Positions 34,504-47,200 are shown, numbered from the stretch's first letter. The stretch is 64,000 nucleotides of DNA from Puccinia triticina (GCF_026914185.1 NC_070571.1:1240001-1304000); one strand, 5' to 3'. Made by a program: numbers and translations. Notes: generated by a model from the sequence alone, not told the origin.

Positions 34504-37500
34504 TTGTGCTTGCTTGATGACTATTTTCTTGCGGTTTTGCGGAGTTTTGTGGTGGATCACAGTAGTGCTGGGCTCATAACCTGTGAAACTCTGTAAAATA
34601 TTATGTGTGATGTAGGAGTTGAACCCATGCCTCTCATATCTAAAAGAATCCAAGCAACTGAAAGGATTTATTGCTTGTTAGTTTACTATGTACAAAGGTG
34701 TAGATCTGAGATGAGTAGAAATATCTGCACGAGTATGCACCTGAAAGCAGGGCAGAATGTGCCTGGGATCTGTGTCTGAAAGGTGATTTAAAGGGGGAGT
34801 TGTGCTTGGCACGGTGTTATCACGTCGGCGGTTATGCACACGGGAAAAAGGTCCTGTATGCCAAGCAGTTTGCAATGCAAAAAGGCCGGTGTAGGGACTC
34901 TTGTGGGACACTAAATGTTTATTTGGTGAAAATATCCTCTGAGGGGGAAATAAATTGCTAATAGGTTGAAAGGCTATTACAACTTACGGGTGGTTTGAAA
35001 GACCTGCCCCTCTAATGGTACTATGCAAATAACTAAGAGTCTTGTAATCAATATTTATAAAGATGTGGCTGATTCCAAGATAGATCTTACTTTTGTATAG
35101 TAATCTCTATCAGACCTAGATTCCTCAAATCACTATTCTTGCAGATCTGTTACAACTTCTGATGATGGGGGATAATATAATCCAGTGGGATTAATTATGT
35201 AAAATACAATTGTTGTTGATGATGGGTTGTTGATGAGAAGGTTGGTAATGATCTCTTCCTTAAACAATCTCTTGATAAGGCACTTTAATCAATACTAGAG
35301 CTCCTGGTTGCTGCTACACTACTACTACTAGTTGTTATAATTGTTGTTGATGAAGTTGGTAATAATCTCTTCCTTAACAATCTCTTGATAAGGCACTTTA
35401 ATTACTACTAGAGCTCCTGACTACTACTACTACTACTGACTCAAACTTAACACTACCACTACTACTACCACTACCACTAAACTACCACTAAACTACCACT
35501 GTAACTAAACTAACCACTGTGACCAAACCTTCCTAGGCTGATGGGGAAAAGATCTGATGAAGGGGGGAAAGAGGCCTCCTTATATATTGAAGGGTGAGGG
35601 AATTTAGCTCCAGGGGAACTCCTTGTGAGGGCTATTTTCTTCAGGGGATATCAGTTGCACAGCAAGATATGCATGTGTTGCACTACCTGCCAAACAATGA
35701 GGTAATGGATTCTGCAGGAGGGGATATCAGTTGCACAGCAATAATGCATGTGTTGCACTGCCTGCCAAACAATGATGTAATTGATTCTGCAGGAAACTCC
35801 TTGAACACCTTATCTTCCTGCATATACTGCACTGCATGATATCATGTGTTGCTAGGTGACCCAAACAACCTTCTGTAACCTACCATATGCCTGCATGTCC
35901 AGCTGTTGCCATCTTCCATCCAGAATATTGGGGGTCAAAGCCTCTCCTCCCACCTTGCTCCTTCCTTCCTTCTTCCTCCTCACCTAATTAATACTTCCAT
36001 CCATATCCCATCATACTGAATCCTAGAACCTTATAAAGTAATATACCACCCTTATAAAGATAATATACCCTTATAAAAGTAGTATACCCTTATAACACTG
36101 CCTTACTTGATACACCACACCATCCTCCCTTCCATTCCTGGTTGAGACATGTGCTCCCAATACCTTCCACCTCTTCTATTGATACACCAGACCATCCTAC
36201 CTAGTCATGGTCCTCCATTCCATCCCTGATCACGCCGTCCATCCTACATAATCCTAGTCTGCCGTTCCATCCGTGATTACGCTATCCATCATCCATCCGT
36301 CTGTAATGACTCCATCCCTCCCATGTACACATACACTGCTTGTATTATATATAACTTCCTCCTCTTATAATGAATGATAGCTGTATCTATGCTGTCCCAA
36401 TACCTCTGCAATGTGCTTTTGGCATTGTCACGCCAATGGAGCACCACACTGGCTTCAGTTTCTTTTCTATGTTTTGTTCTTCCTTTTGTATCTTGTTTTC
36501 TACTCACGGGTATAAGCCGAGTTATCGTAGTAACTCTGTCTTATCCTGTCTAAACATTTCCGATGCGTCTGTTTCTAGTGATTGGATGAGTCACGTCTGT
36601 GTTAGGTTCTGGTTTTTTTCTATGTGCTTGGTCTGGTTTGAGCTGTAATTATGGATAGCTGTTGCTTCCAATAGTCTGCCTAGTAGTTCTGGTTGGTTCT
36701 TGGGTCCAAGTCGTTCCTCAAGAGTTCTGCGTAAGAACACGGCAGAGTTAGTCTCAAGGTTTTAAGTCTACTTTCCGCTTGGTCTCGGGACGTACAAGGT
36801 TCTCTGTTTGGGCTGGGTTTGGCTTTGGGCATTGACCAATAAGGTTCTGGCCTGGATTGCTTCCGTAATCAACAAGCAATACTTTCACGTCAGCTTCTGT
36901 GGTTAGGGTTGGGGTCTGGGGCTGGACTGCAAAAGGGTTTACCTTTCATTGCAGCTGGGCTTGGGCTTGCGCCTTGAGCTACCTGCGCAAGCTTCCTGGA
37001 TGGTTGCTGCGGGGCTTGGTCTGTATTCCTATTGTATCCATGTCAAGTTTACTCACCACTGCACCAAGGAACATTATGACTGCAGGCGGGTCAGTGAACA
37101 TCCAGCGGTGTCACATGAAGTGCCCTAACTGAGGGTAAGACCTATAATTCACAGATCATGAATGAATGACACCAGCAGGTATAATCAATCTATCAGTAGC
37201 TGAACCACAAACTGACAGCTAGATTGCTGAGTTCAGCACTAGTGCAGTGGTCAGTGCACTTTGTATGGCTAAAATGGATGATTTTTTCATCCCAGTGCAG
37301 CAGTTAAAACCTTGCCACAGCATAGGTGGAGCAGGGTGGGCCCATCTGGAATTGCTCAAGTCCTGGACCCATGGGAAGAGGGTGAATCTGGCTGTTTCTT
37401 ACCTACAGTCAAGATTTTCTCTCAACAACCATAAATATAAAAACAGTGGTGTGTTGATGTGACTTAAAGATGATGAGGCTCTTGGATTCCAGAGAAACAT

Positions 37501-37665
37501 AGAAATGAAGAAGGTACAACTTATATAGGGCGGGATTGAGTAACTCTACTATAAGCATACTATGACTAAAAATGACTAGAAAGAGAATCAAAAGAAAAAG
37601 TGATAGTGCAGTATGTGGTCAAGTAGGAAAGTTCTTGGTTGTAGAGACAAAAGGCTCAGGTTTGT
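34504..37665. other. Repeat-rich intergenic region
   Basis: Contains a possible tRNA-like pol III promoter at 34615-34662 (see findings), two diverged copies of a segment around TGATAAGGCACTTTAAT (35220-35290 and 35345-35410), (TAC)n/(ACC)n runs at 35318-35515, and a tandem duplication of about 71 bp at 35640-35790 (GTTGCACAGCAA, ATGCATGTGTTGCACT). 36480-37040 is a diverged copy of 62046-62560. No supported gene. Confidence 0.5.
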
Positions 37666-39184
37666 TTAAACTGATGATAAAAGAGGCATGTCACTAGATT
37701 CACTAGATCCAAGCTGTACATTAAAGTTGTGGACATCTGGATAGCATGGCTGCCAACACTCCCGCAAACTCTTTAGCAGTTGAAATTCATGATCAAATAA
37801 GAAGAATTTGTTTCCCTTGTTCAAAATGAGTGATTGGATGAGATCATTGACTTGAATATGAATATGTTTGAGATTGGTGTGCAGAAGATGAAAAAGTGCA
37901 GCTATCGCGACTATTCTTGTCTGAGAAGATAAGTCTCCCTTTGGTTCGTTGGTGAATATTTCTTCAATGATTTTGTTGAGACCTTTCGTAATATATTCAG
38001 AGTCCTTGTTTTCTATCGCCAGGCCTAGAGGGGACAACCTCGCTTCGTTGCCTATGTGGCTTGCGAAATTGTTCTGGTCCCATATGCCTGAGCATGAAGA
38101 TTACAAAACATCATCAGAATCACGATGAAATTTTTACTTTGTATTCTGATGTGTATTCTGAATGACTCACGAAAACTCAGACTGAGGCCGCTCTTGGGGT
38201 CATGAAGCTCTAAAACAGGATATTTTTGTTTTTCAAATCAGGTTTTAGTAAGGAAATGTCATCAGGAGAGAAAATACGAATCCATTGGTAAAACGAACCC
38301 TGCGTCCATTCTGGCAAGAAGTAATATTTCTTGGTGGAATGCTCCTCCTCGCGATTCTTCACAGGCGATAAGTAATTCGGTAGGAGGGAGGTAATGTAGC
38401 TGATCGTGTCAGCGATTCCCTGCGTCCATTCGGGCAATAAGTTAATTTTCTGCGTGTAATGCTCCTGCTCGTAATTCTTCACAGGCGATAAGTAATTCGA
38501 TAAGAGATCCACAATGTAGCTGATCTTTTTAGGAGTTTCCTGCGTCCATTGGGGCAATAAGTGATTCGGCTGGACAGACGTCATTAAGTCTCTATTCATG
38601 GAACCTATTTTCTGCGTGAATTTCTTGTCGTTGAGCTTATTCAGAATGAGAGTTTGAAAAGCAAAGATAATTGTGTCATAAGTTGCCGATTCCCGGTAGT
38701 TTTTTGCCGTATCAGCGAGTAATTGGCACCATTCATCCAACTGTTCGGGAGACATGGATCTGTCACGGAGGAGATATATTAAAACTTGATTCAGGAGTTT
38801 AGTCTTTGATTCAGCGGTGGATTTAGTGCCGAATTGCGTCTTAAAATAATCAATTCCTTCTTCATGCATAACCACATGGGGTTGGACCAAGGGAATATAT
38901 AAAAGTGACAGAAGGTCAGGATTCTATCCGGTTAACATTCGAGCCCCCGAGCGAGGTGAGAACATACCAGGCTGTGATTTTCGGGTGGCCCAAACGCTCC
39001 AGCTGCGTCGTGGCTGTGATGATTCGCGCAGGCGTCCCGCTCTCACATCCTGCAAGAAGCCGTCCTTGGGACAATTTGGAAGCCAAAATTTTGAGCCGAG
39101 ATCTGACTCGAGGGCCGCGTCGGTGTCAATTATGAGCTGACTAATCAAGAACAAAACAAGTAAATAATGAAGAAACCACATCAT
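37666..39184 (-). CDS. Predicted secreted protein with three 40-residue tandem repeats
   Basis: I do not recognise the family. Four exons on the minus strand: 39184-39047, 38923-38278, 38209-38171 and 38087-37666; introns of 123, 68 and 83 nt, all GT-AG and in phase; 414 residues. The N-terminus MMWFLHYLLVLFLISQLIID is a strong signal peptide, with likely cleavage near TDA|ALE. Residues about 168-290 hold three repeats with exact 40-residue (120-bp) period, each opening LLP-x-WTQ and the first two sharing ISYI, NYLSPVKN and EH. The C-terminal exon has an alpha-helical look (IVAIAALFHLLHTNL, FQLLKSLRECWQPCY). Intron 2 is inferred: GTATTT donor, TACTAAA branch-like site, TTTTAG acceptor. Without it the frame stops at 38210. 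In a rust-like pathogen this would rank as a candidate secreted effector, by inference only. Confidence 0.7.
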
Positions 39185-40589
39185 GGGTCAAAGGATTGCT
39201 CGTCAGCTGGGGCTTGAAGTCAGGCGAACTGGTCCTTTATGTAGGTAAACGGGCAACCAGTGTGATGTATCATGATGTTCCTAAAAGATCACTTGGCACA
39301 TGAAGGTGGGTCCAAGAATTGTGACCCGAACAGTTTACGAATACAAGGTAAAACCCGTTTCATCTTTGCCAGAGACTCGACCACAAAGCAGAAAACATAT
39401 GTATCGACGGAATATTCAAATAGATTCGAATGATTTGTGTGACGGTACCCTAATCAGACTTTGAATACATATTCCTTAACTATGCCGGAGTCATATAAGT
39501 ACTTTCTGTTGGGTCTGTGTTTGAGATGAGACCTGTTTCATGCCCGAATTTGATCCTGGATGCGAAGAGGCGCGAAGTGCTGCGCCACCCTCCGAAGCGC
39601 TAATTCACGCCCAGGAAACCAATTTTTGTTTCATAGCCTCCGATTATCAGCTCCGATCCTAGCTTACATATCCTCGTTTCAGCGTGAGGCGGGTGAAACA
39701 CCGCCGGGCGCCTCTCGCGGAGCGGGCCTCATTCGGAGGCTACATACAGTCAAGCCTGTCTAAGGGCATACCCTTTTAAATGCATATATAATATATGGTG
39801 TTCAAAATTTAGGGTGTTCAAAGTTGACTTGCATAAAATCATTAAAAACAGATAATTGCGTGGATATGACTTTTTTTTTTTTGGGCAGCAGTTCCCCTAT
39901 GGAAGCTCCAACCAAAAAAAGTCAAGTATCAACGCAATCATCTGTGTGAGGGCATAATCGCAGGGGAGAAGATAATTTGGTCATAGCCAATCAATACACC
40001 CGAGCAGCCTTGGGATGTTCGGCTCTGCGGCAGTGTCGCCTCCTTTTATGCCTCCTGAAAATGCGCTCAGCATGCCCGTGTCACCTCGCCTGCACACAAT
40101 AAAGCAACTGTGGCTCCAGATTTTTTGCGCTTATCATTTTCCTTTTGCGCCTATTACTTTTCCACCTGCTCAATTAGCCAACTCGCACTTCCTTTGTTTC
40201 TGTTATGTAAAAAGTCTTAGCTGCTCCCAATCACCGAACGCGTTTCCTGAATAATCATGTTAGTTTACAGGAGCGCAGCGGATGTGGGCCTGATCCATGA
40301 AGCGGCGCCTAATGAGCTCCACCCGGCGCGCTAGCAGCACAGCACCTTCAAGGCGTGGTGAAGCTGCGCAGCGCCGCAAGGGACACCTGGAGGGCACTGC
40401 AGCTGCGGCCTGCAACCCACAAGGCGGGTCATACCGGAGGTACTCCTGGCCACGCACAACCTAGTCTGTCCGGCTCCAAACACCACCTTCGACAAACCGA
40501 TCACCAGGCCAACAGCTCCTCCAAGGATTAATTTTCGCCCTTTTTCTTTCCGAATATCTCTCCCTTGACAGGCTACAGATACAAAAAGG
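39185..40589. other. Intergenic region with repeat fragments
   Basis: The left part is the upstream region of the secreted-protein gene. 39560-39740 is GC-rich repeat-like sequence. At 39747 a pogo-type terminus (CAGTCAAGCCTGTCTAAGGG) follows TA; I could not find its partner. 40260-40590 is the GC-rich leader of the DIRS-like element. Confidence 0.4.
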
Positions 40590-42242
40590 ATGTCAAATAG
40601 GCTCACAGACTTAACCAACTACGCCAGATCAGCAATGACAGGGAGGACGCCGACAGAACCTGGCCAAGAACAGCAACCGGTACCAGCCCAGTCTCAACCC
40701 GAGCAACAAAGTCGCCCAGAAGAGACCGGAGGAGGAAGCAAGGAGAAGAGCAAAGCCCCTAAGAAGATGATCCCGGCGTCGGACCGCGAAACCAGGTCGT
40801 CATCAAAAGCACCAGCGGAGCCGACCTCCACGGGCGGGGATTGACTAACTCCTATGGAAGGTCCGTCGACCAAGAGCAGTGGCTCAGCAAACGAGGGAAC
40901 TGCCGTCGCAGACCGCTACAGATCCGTGTTAGGAGATAAACCAAAGGGCTACAACCCTGGTATGTGACCAACATCCAATGTCCAAGGAAGCTCCGTTGAG
41001 CAAATCTAACTCCTGCGCTGTTGCCACAAACTCCTAGCCACAAGCCTCACCGATACCGACGAGGTAGAGATGTTAACCCCACCAGGCCAAATGGAGACCG
41101 AGACCAGGATCAAAGAACGGATGGTCCAAATGATTGACCGGGCTCTTGCAGCGGAGGACGCCGGCGATCTCGATCGGGCAACGAGGTTCTTCAACATCGC
41201 TGAAGGTCTTGGTAAGCCGGGAACCAACCCCGCTAAAACCACAGAAAGGCCGCAACCAACCAAGCCACCAACCCCCACCACTACAAGCAGTCAGCTCTTG
41301 AGAGTACCCACCGTCAACCAGGCAGACGACCGGGCGTGGGGCCCCATACCATCCATCGGACCAGCGGACACGATGCCAGGGGGGATTATCTTCGACGACG
41401 CAGCAAGACCGGCCAGTCATGATGTGGGATTCACCCCATTCTTTGAAAGGAACCTTTGAGAGCTCAGGAGTCCGTTGCCGTTGACCATCTTCAATGAGGT
41501 CTGGCAGGACAAGGCGATCATACACTACGCCGAAAAACGGTTGAAAGCGGATGATAGCAACACCAATTGATACCGCTACACGGGGTACCCTTACCCATGC
41601 GAGTACACCCAAACATACGCCGAGTGGTCAATTAATCATCAAGGATTTCACGCTGCCTTGATCAGGGTTTGCAACTACCCAAAGTTCGCCGGGTGGCTCT
41701 TGGCCCACAAGAGGCATTGCGATCGACTGGTGACCCAACATGGGTTTATGACAGGCCTCCGCTACGACATAAACGTACAGATGAACGCCTTCGCGCATTG
41801 GGTCATCATGCCAGACGGGCAGATTTCGATCAGCAACATCTTGGTGCTCAATGAAGAAATCACGCAGAAGATTATCGCAAGGACTAGGAAATTTGAAGAG
41901 ATCGATTTCCCCGAGAACCCCTATGCAAAGGGGGGTCCTAGGAGGACTTGGGACCCAGTAACCGGTCAAGATCCAACAAAAGCCGAGAATGGGTCTGGTA
42001 ACACGAACGCAAAAGGAAACGGGGGCAATCACCAATCAACCAGCAAGAACCAGAACAACCAACGAGGCCAGTCCCCCCCGGAGCGAGGGCAAGGGTCCGG
42101 GCGGCAGGCGCGGTCCCAAGGATACAAAGGCAACCACTGGGATGGAGGATACAACGACCGGGGTGGCAACAGAGGAGGCGATCGAGGCAATGATCGGGGC
42201 GGGGATCAAACGGGCGGAAAGGAGAGAGGAAGAAACTTTTAG
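40590..42242 (+). pseudogene. Gag-like ORF of DIRS-like retroelement, with three TGA stops
   Basis: One frame, spliced once (GTATGT donor at 40960, CCTAG acceptor ending 41037), runs from ATG 40590 to TAG 42240-42242. It is broken by TGA at 40842-40844, 41457-41459 and 41568-41570. The N-terminal part is Pro/Ser/Gln-rich. The middle holds a folded-looking block (YPKFAGWLLAHKRHCDRLV, then INVQMNAFAHWVIMPDGQIS). The tail is Gly/Arg/Asn-rich with RGG-like motifs (GGNRGGDRGNDRGG), suited to nucleic-acid binding. No zinc knuckle is seen. The position immediately before the RT supports a structural-protein role. Confidence 0.65.
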
Positions 42243-42449
42243 TAAGGCGCTTTGTTGACACCATCTTCGTTGTCTAGCCTTATACCCCCCAAATTTTGTT
42301 GTTGAGGTCCGGGTGTGAGCAACCTACCAGGAAGCTCAACCCCCCCCCCCCCCCCTCTTTTTGTCCAACAGGCGGGAACGTAACCCCGAAGCATAGAATA
42401 TACCCATTTCTTCTGGTTAGAATAGTCATCTAATAAGTTTCATGCTTGT

Positions 42450-44216
42450 ATGTCCGCAATCCATAGCCAGATGCGTAACAACACACCGAGCCACATTGTG
42501 CCACCCAAGTCTTGTAAGATAGTGAGGAAAACTGAAAGCAAGGAAATCAAGGAACCCTCCGCAAATAGGTGGCCAACAAAATTAAGCTGTGAGATGAACT
42601 TCGAAGAGTGGGAAAAGGCACTCCGCAAGTGGGAGCTCTTACCACAATTCGCAGACGTACTACAAGGCTTCACCAGGGGGTTCGATCAGGGTATTCCTAA
42701 CCACACAATCAAAACTCTAGACGGCTTTTACTCCCCGCCAAATCACGAGTCTGCCCTCCAGGCGCGAGCCAAAATTGAGGACTCAATAAGGAAGGAAATT
42801 AAGGCCGGAAGAATGTTTGGCCCCTTCAGCCCAGAAGAAGTGCTACGGCACTTCCCTTTCTTCCGAACCAGCCCCTTAGGAGCTGTGATTAACAGTGACG
42901 GCTCTCTCCGGCCGATTAATGACCTGTCATTCCTGCATGGTTGTCAAGGAATCCCCTTGGTAAATTCTTTTGTTGATTCAGAAGACTTCTCGACAACATG
43001 GGATGACTTCAACGTTGTAGCAAAATTCATCCAAGAGCTCAAAGAACCGGTACTTCTTGCGATATTCGACTGGGAGAAGGCTTACCGCCAGATCCCAACG
43101 GCACCGGACCAGTGGCCCTTTCTGATGACTAGAACCTTTGACAACCAGATGATTCTGGATACAAGAATTTCGTTTGGAGGCGTTGCGGGATGCGGCTCAT
43201 TTGGGCAACCGGCCAACGCATGGAAACAGTTGATGTTGAAGGAGTTTGACGTGATGACCATCTTCCGATGGGTCGACGACAACATGTTTGTGAAGAGCAC
43301 TCAATCCAATGTGCAGATGGAAGACATAGTAAAGCGGGCAACAGAGCTAGGAGTGAAGACGAATAAAGAGAAGTTCTCCCCGTTCCTCCAAGAACAGAAG
43401 TACGTGGGATTCATTTGGAATGGATTCCAAAAGACAGTCCGCCTGCCCAAGGATAAATTAGCAAAACAAATCACACAGATCCAAGTTTTCCTCGAACTGG
43501 GAGCAACATTTAGATATAGCGAAGTCGAAATCCTGGTGGGCCGCCTCAACCACGTCTCGTACGTACTCCCCCAGTTGCGCTGCTACCTCTGCAGCCTCTA
43601 CAAGTGGATGATGGAGTGGATAGACAGGTGGTCATATCGACCGGTCCCAGACGACGTCAACGAAGACCTGCATGAATGGCTATACACCCTAGGAAACTTC
43701 AAATCAACAAGATTGATAGCAAATCCCGATCCGACAGAGATTGGGTGGGTGGGGGATGCGTCCACTAGCTTCAGCATAGGCGTGCTTATTGGCCGCAAAT
43801 GGGCCCAATTCCATCTCCATTCAATAGAGAAGCTGGGAAGAGGATTAGTGGAAAACTCTGAAGAAGAGCGTATTGCAAGGCTAGAAACAATAGCGGTCCG
43901 ACTGGGACTAATGATGCTAATCAAGATCAGCGCCAAGAAGAGCAAGAATTTCATTTTCTGGACAGACAACTCAACAACCGAGTCCGTGATCACCAAAAGG
44001 AAGTCGGGAGACAGATTTGTAAACGCAGAATGGAAGATTATCCAAAAGATGCTAATCGAACATCAGATTAATCTAGTGGCAAAAAGAGTCGTGTCAGCCG
44101 AAAACCGCGCCGACGCACTATCCAGAGGAATCCGAGAAGGCCATAGAACCATAGATCAAATTTACATTACGGTTCCACACGATCTAGAAGAACTAATCAT
44201 ACAAGTAGATCATTAG
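42450..44216 (+). CDS. Reverse transcriptase/RNase H of DIRS-like retroelement, intact
   Basis: 588 residues, no stop or frameshift. RT blocks: LRPINDLSFLHG, NSFVDSEDFSTTWDDF, LLAIFDWEKAYRQIP (first catalytic Asp), SFGGVAGCGSFGQPA, IFRWVDDNMFVK (VDD for the usual YxDD), KYVGFIWNG and GRLNHVSYVLPQLRCYL. RNase H residues follow: WVGDAST (Asp), RLETIAVRLG (Glu), FIFWTDNSTTES (Asp), AENRADALSRG (Asp). The RPINDLSF and FDWEKAYRQ style is that of DIRS/Ngaro-type elements rather than copia or gypsy. No integrase is present. The tyrosine recombinase expected for DIRS was not found downstream, so the element is incomplete here or the class is slightly different. Confidence 0.8.
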   Translation: MSAIHSQMRNNTPSHIVPPKSCKIVRKTESKEIKEPSANRWPTKLSCEMNFEEWEKALRKWELLPQFADVLQGFTRGFDQGIPNHTIKTLDGFYSPPNHESALQARAKIEDSIRKEIKAGRMFGPFSPEEVLRHFPFFRTSPLGAVINSDGSLRPINDLSFLHGCQGIPLVNSFVDSEDFSTTWDDFNVVAKFIQELKEPVLLAIFDWEKAYRQIPTAPDQWPFLMTRTFDNQMILDTRISFGGVAGCGSFGQPANAWKQLMLKEFDVMTIFRWVDDNMFVKSTQSNVQMEDIVKRATELGVKTNKEKFSPFLQEQKYVGFIWNGFQKTVRLPKDKLAKQITQIQVFLELGATFRYSEVEILVGRLNHVSYVLPQLRCYLCSLYKWMMEWIDRWSYRPVPDDVNEDLHEWLYTLGNFKSTRLIANPDPTEIGWVGDASTSFSIGVLIGRKWAQFHLHSIEKLGRGLVENSEEERIARLETIAVRLGLMMLIKISAKKSKNFIFWTDNSTTESVITKRKSGDRFVNAEWKIIQKMLIEHQINLVAKRVVSAENRADALSRGIREGHRTIDQIYITVPHDLEELIIQVDH

Positions 44217-47200
44217 GATGAAATGAAAATACTGACCTAGGAATAGGAAAGCAGAAATGGGTGATACAGCCGCTGAGGGAGAGACAGAGGCACGGAGCCA
44301 GGCTCAGACAAATCTGAGTTACGGGAGCGGACTCCTACCTTTTGGAGAGATCTCTGCGCTAAGGCCAGAGATCCCAATCTCTTTTGAGTCAAAGTTTCTA
44401 GGAGAGAGTCATGAACTCTTTCTCCAAAGGAAAGCCATCCCTTCCCTTCCTAGAAGAAGGACTCCTGACCCTGACGCGAAAGCACAAGGCAAAGGGAGAA
44501 AGGGAAGGGAAAAGAAACTACTCCCCTCAGCCCGTACTGGGTGAACTTGGGGACCTATTGTGATAGCTCCCGGGTTTATCCAAGCGCCCTTAGTTAAGGC
44601 GCTGAAATTTAGAGAGGAAATTACTCTAAGAGGTGAGGCGGTTCTTCGGCCTCTCTCCACTGGCGAATGACCAGCTGAGAAATGGACCTCTTTTGTCATA
44701 CACCCTCAGCCGATCTGATCTTATACCTACCAAAATTGTCCAAACTCATGACACAGCCACTTTTCGACCTTCCAAAATAGTTAATCCTATTCCTTGATAT
44801 GGCTCGGTCTCAGGTTCTTTGCCGGTGCTTTCCATCCACCCATAATGAAGACTAGCTATATTTGTGTTCATGAACTAATTATGGCTCAGATGTTTTTTTT
44901 GATCTCCTCAAACGACCGGGTACCATTTCTTTTCCCGGTCCCTTGATCCGTCGCATAAGTCAAAATGATTTTTAGAGCTTTTCAATCTACTTTGGCTGCG
45001 CTTGTGACTGAACCTACATATGCTTGCCATGTATCATAGCCTGCCAATGAACCCAGTAAATGAGACTGAGTGCGATTCCACCCACTGAGATTTCAAGCAA
45101 CCGGGTACTATTTCTTCTCCCGGTCCCTTGATCCGCCGCGTAACTCAAAGTGATTTTTTTGGTGCTTTTCAATCTGTACTGAACCTGCATATGCTTCGCC
45201 ATGTACATCTGATAGCCTTGATTAACCCAGTAAATGAGTGTGATTCCACCCACCAAAAGTGCGAAGCGCTCCTCCCTGCTCTACTCCTTGTCCAAGGTTT
45301 GTTTATAAAGTCTCCAGCGCTCTTTTGATGAGGCATGCGTGGTAGTCATCCATGGGATTAAATCAATATTCTCGGATTAGTCATATTTATATGCAGAAGG
45401 CTTGTATGGCGTGGGCACTGCACCTCACTGCAGCTTTGCCATGGGTTCTGCTGCAGGACGTTGAAAATGAACTCCCAATCACTCACAGTTGAGGGACAAA
45501 TTGCCGCTGATTGATCCGCGCTGCCCAACAGCGCAGCCGGAAAAGGCCTGCGGCTGAATCAAGGTTAATTTGTACAGGGTGTTGTCTTACTCGATCAAGT
45601 TACCTTCAGCGGTCCTATTGTAAGCATTTTAAGATTTCAAGGCTTGCAATAGCTATCAGGCACTTTGGTCAATGCCAGGATGCTTCTGAGTTCTTGCCAG
45701 GCCTTAGTGACAGCCGGATTGACGACTTAAGCGGTACTGAAAAGATTATGCAGAGCAAGCAGAAAGCGCCTGGACAGACCGGCGAACAAAGGGAGGACTG
45801 CGCACAGGCCCATGAAATGGTCGTCCTTCTCACATTGATCTAAGCAATTCTCTCAGTGCACGTCTGATTCACCCTCTGGTTTACTCAATTAAATTGCAGT
45901 CCATTCAATACACTTCACCAGACACAACATTAAATAGTGCTACGTGACTTCGCTTGATATAATGACTTTACTTAGATTGAAGGTACTTGAACTAGGAACA
46001 ACGGAGTGTACCTATTCCCATGAGCATAAGAGTTTCCACACCCACAACTGCCAAAACGGTTTCCAGTTTTCTTGCTATTCAAACAATCCTTATTCTCCAG
46101 TTCGCAGTAGAAATAATTGATAGAATCCATTTTGGACGCCATCCCACCCAGCCAAAGAATTCATTCTTAGAAAGAGAGGAGAAGAATCCTGGTGAGGCAC
46201 AGATTCCTTTTGGCAGTGCTCACCGCGCAAACCCTCCTGATCAATTAGCATCACATGCAGATTCTAGATCTGCTGTTACACTTCTAGCCAGCATTACATT
46301 ACAACAGGTTGACTTGATTTTTTCCCTAGACTCGGGTGGACTGAAAAAACTCAACAAGTTATCCTATACACCCTAGAGGAGAGAGAAACCTATAAACCAG
46401 AACTGTGGCTTAGGTTTAATCTGTGAATAGACAAACCTAAGGATGTATTTTGAGTAAGTTACATGTTGCAAGAAATACATGAGAAAAAGAAAGAAATGAG
46501 AAAAGTACCTAAAGGCAAAGACAGAAAAGGAAAAAGGGACAAAGGATGCCCAGGAAGACAAAATAGAACAATGTGAGGAAAGAACTAAGAACAGGGAATC
46601 AGCTTGGACAATTGGGATGAAGATTCAATGAGATCAGAGGGTTGTCAAATGAAGACCTACTGGAGTGAGATGTCCTGAAACTGGAGGATAATGGTTGGCG
46701 GATAGCCAAATAGAAGGGATAAACAACAGTGCAATGGACAATGATGATTGGCGAAGTTTTGAATGGAAGTAAGAAATGAAGTTGCTAGAGACAAGTATTG
46801 GTGGAGTGTCAAAAGGAAGGGGATAGCAAGAATGAATTGAGAAACACAGGAAGATCTCAATAAGACGTTGACAAATGATGAATTCAAATGTGGATCAGGA
46901 ACAATAGCGCAAATGATGATGATATGCTGAGTGCTATGAAAGGACAAATAGTAGAATGTCAGTTACCCAAGGGAAACTCTAGAGGATGATGAACAAGTGA
47001 GTTTATGTATCCAAAAGAAGAGGCTTGAGCGGAGATTTTGCAGTGAGAAGTTTTGAGGATCAAGTGCAAGCAATGACAACACCAGCATTGATTAGGTTGA
47101 CAATGTAATCTAGAAACAAACTGGAACATAGCGGGACATGGCGCTAGAGGGAAGTCACTTAGATATCAACATAATCCTCTCCTTGACCCAAGTACTAGAA

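Noticed and set aside
38210..38223. Stop codon ending the secreted-protein gene at 38210
   Set aside because: A GT-AG intron (38277-38210) with a branch-like TACTAAA joins in phase to two more exons with continuous coding sequence, so the stop is probably intronic. Kept at moderate confidence.
46020..46376. 118-codon ORF downstream of the DIRS-like element
   Set aside because: No recognisable motif and no neighbours that support it; not called.
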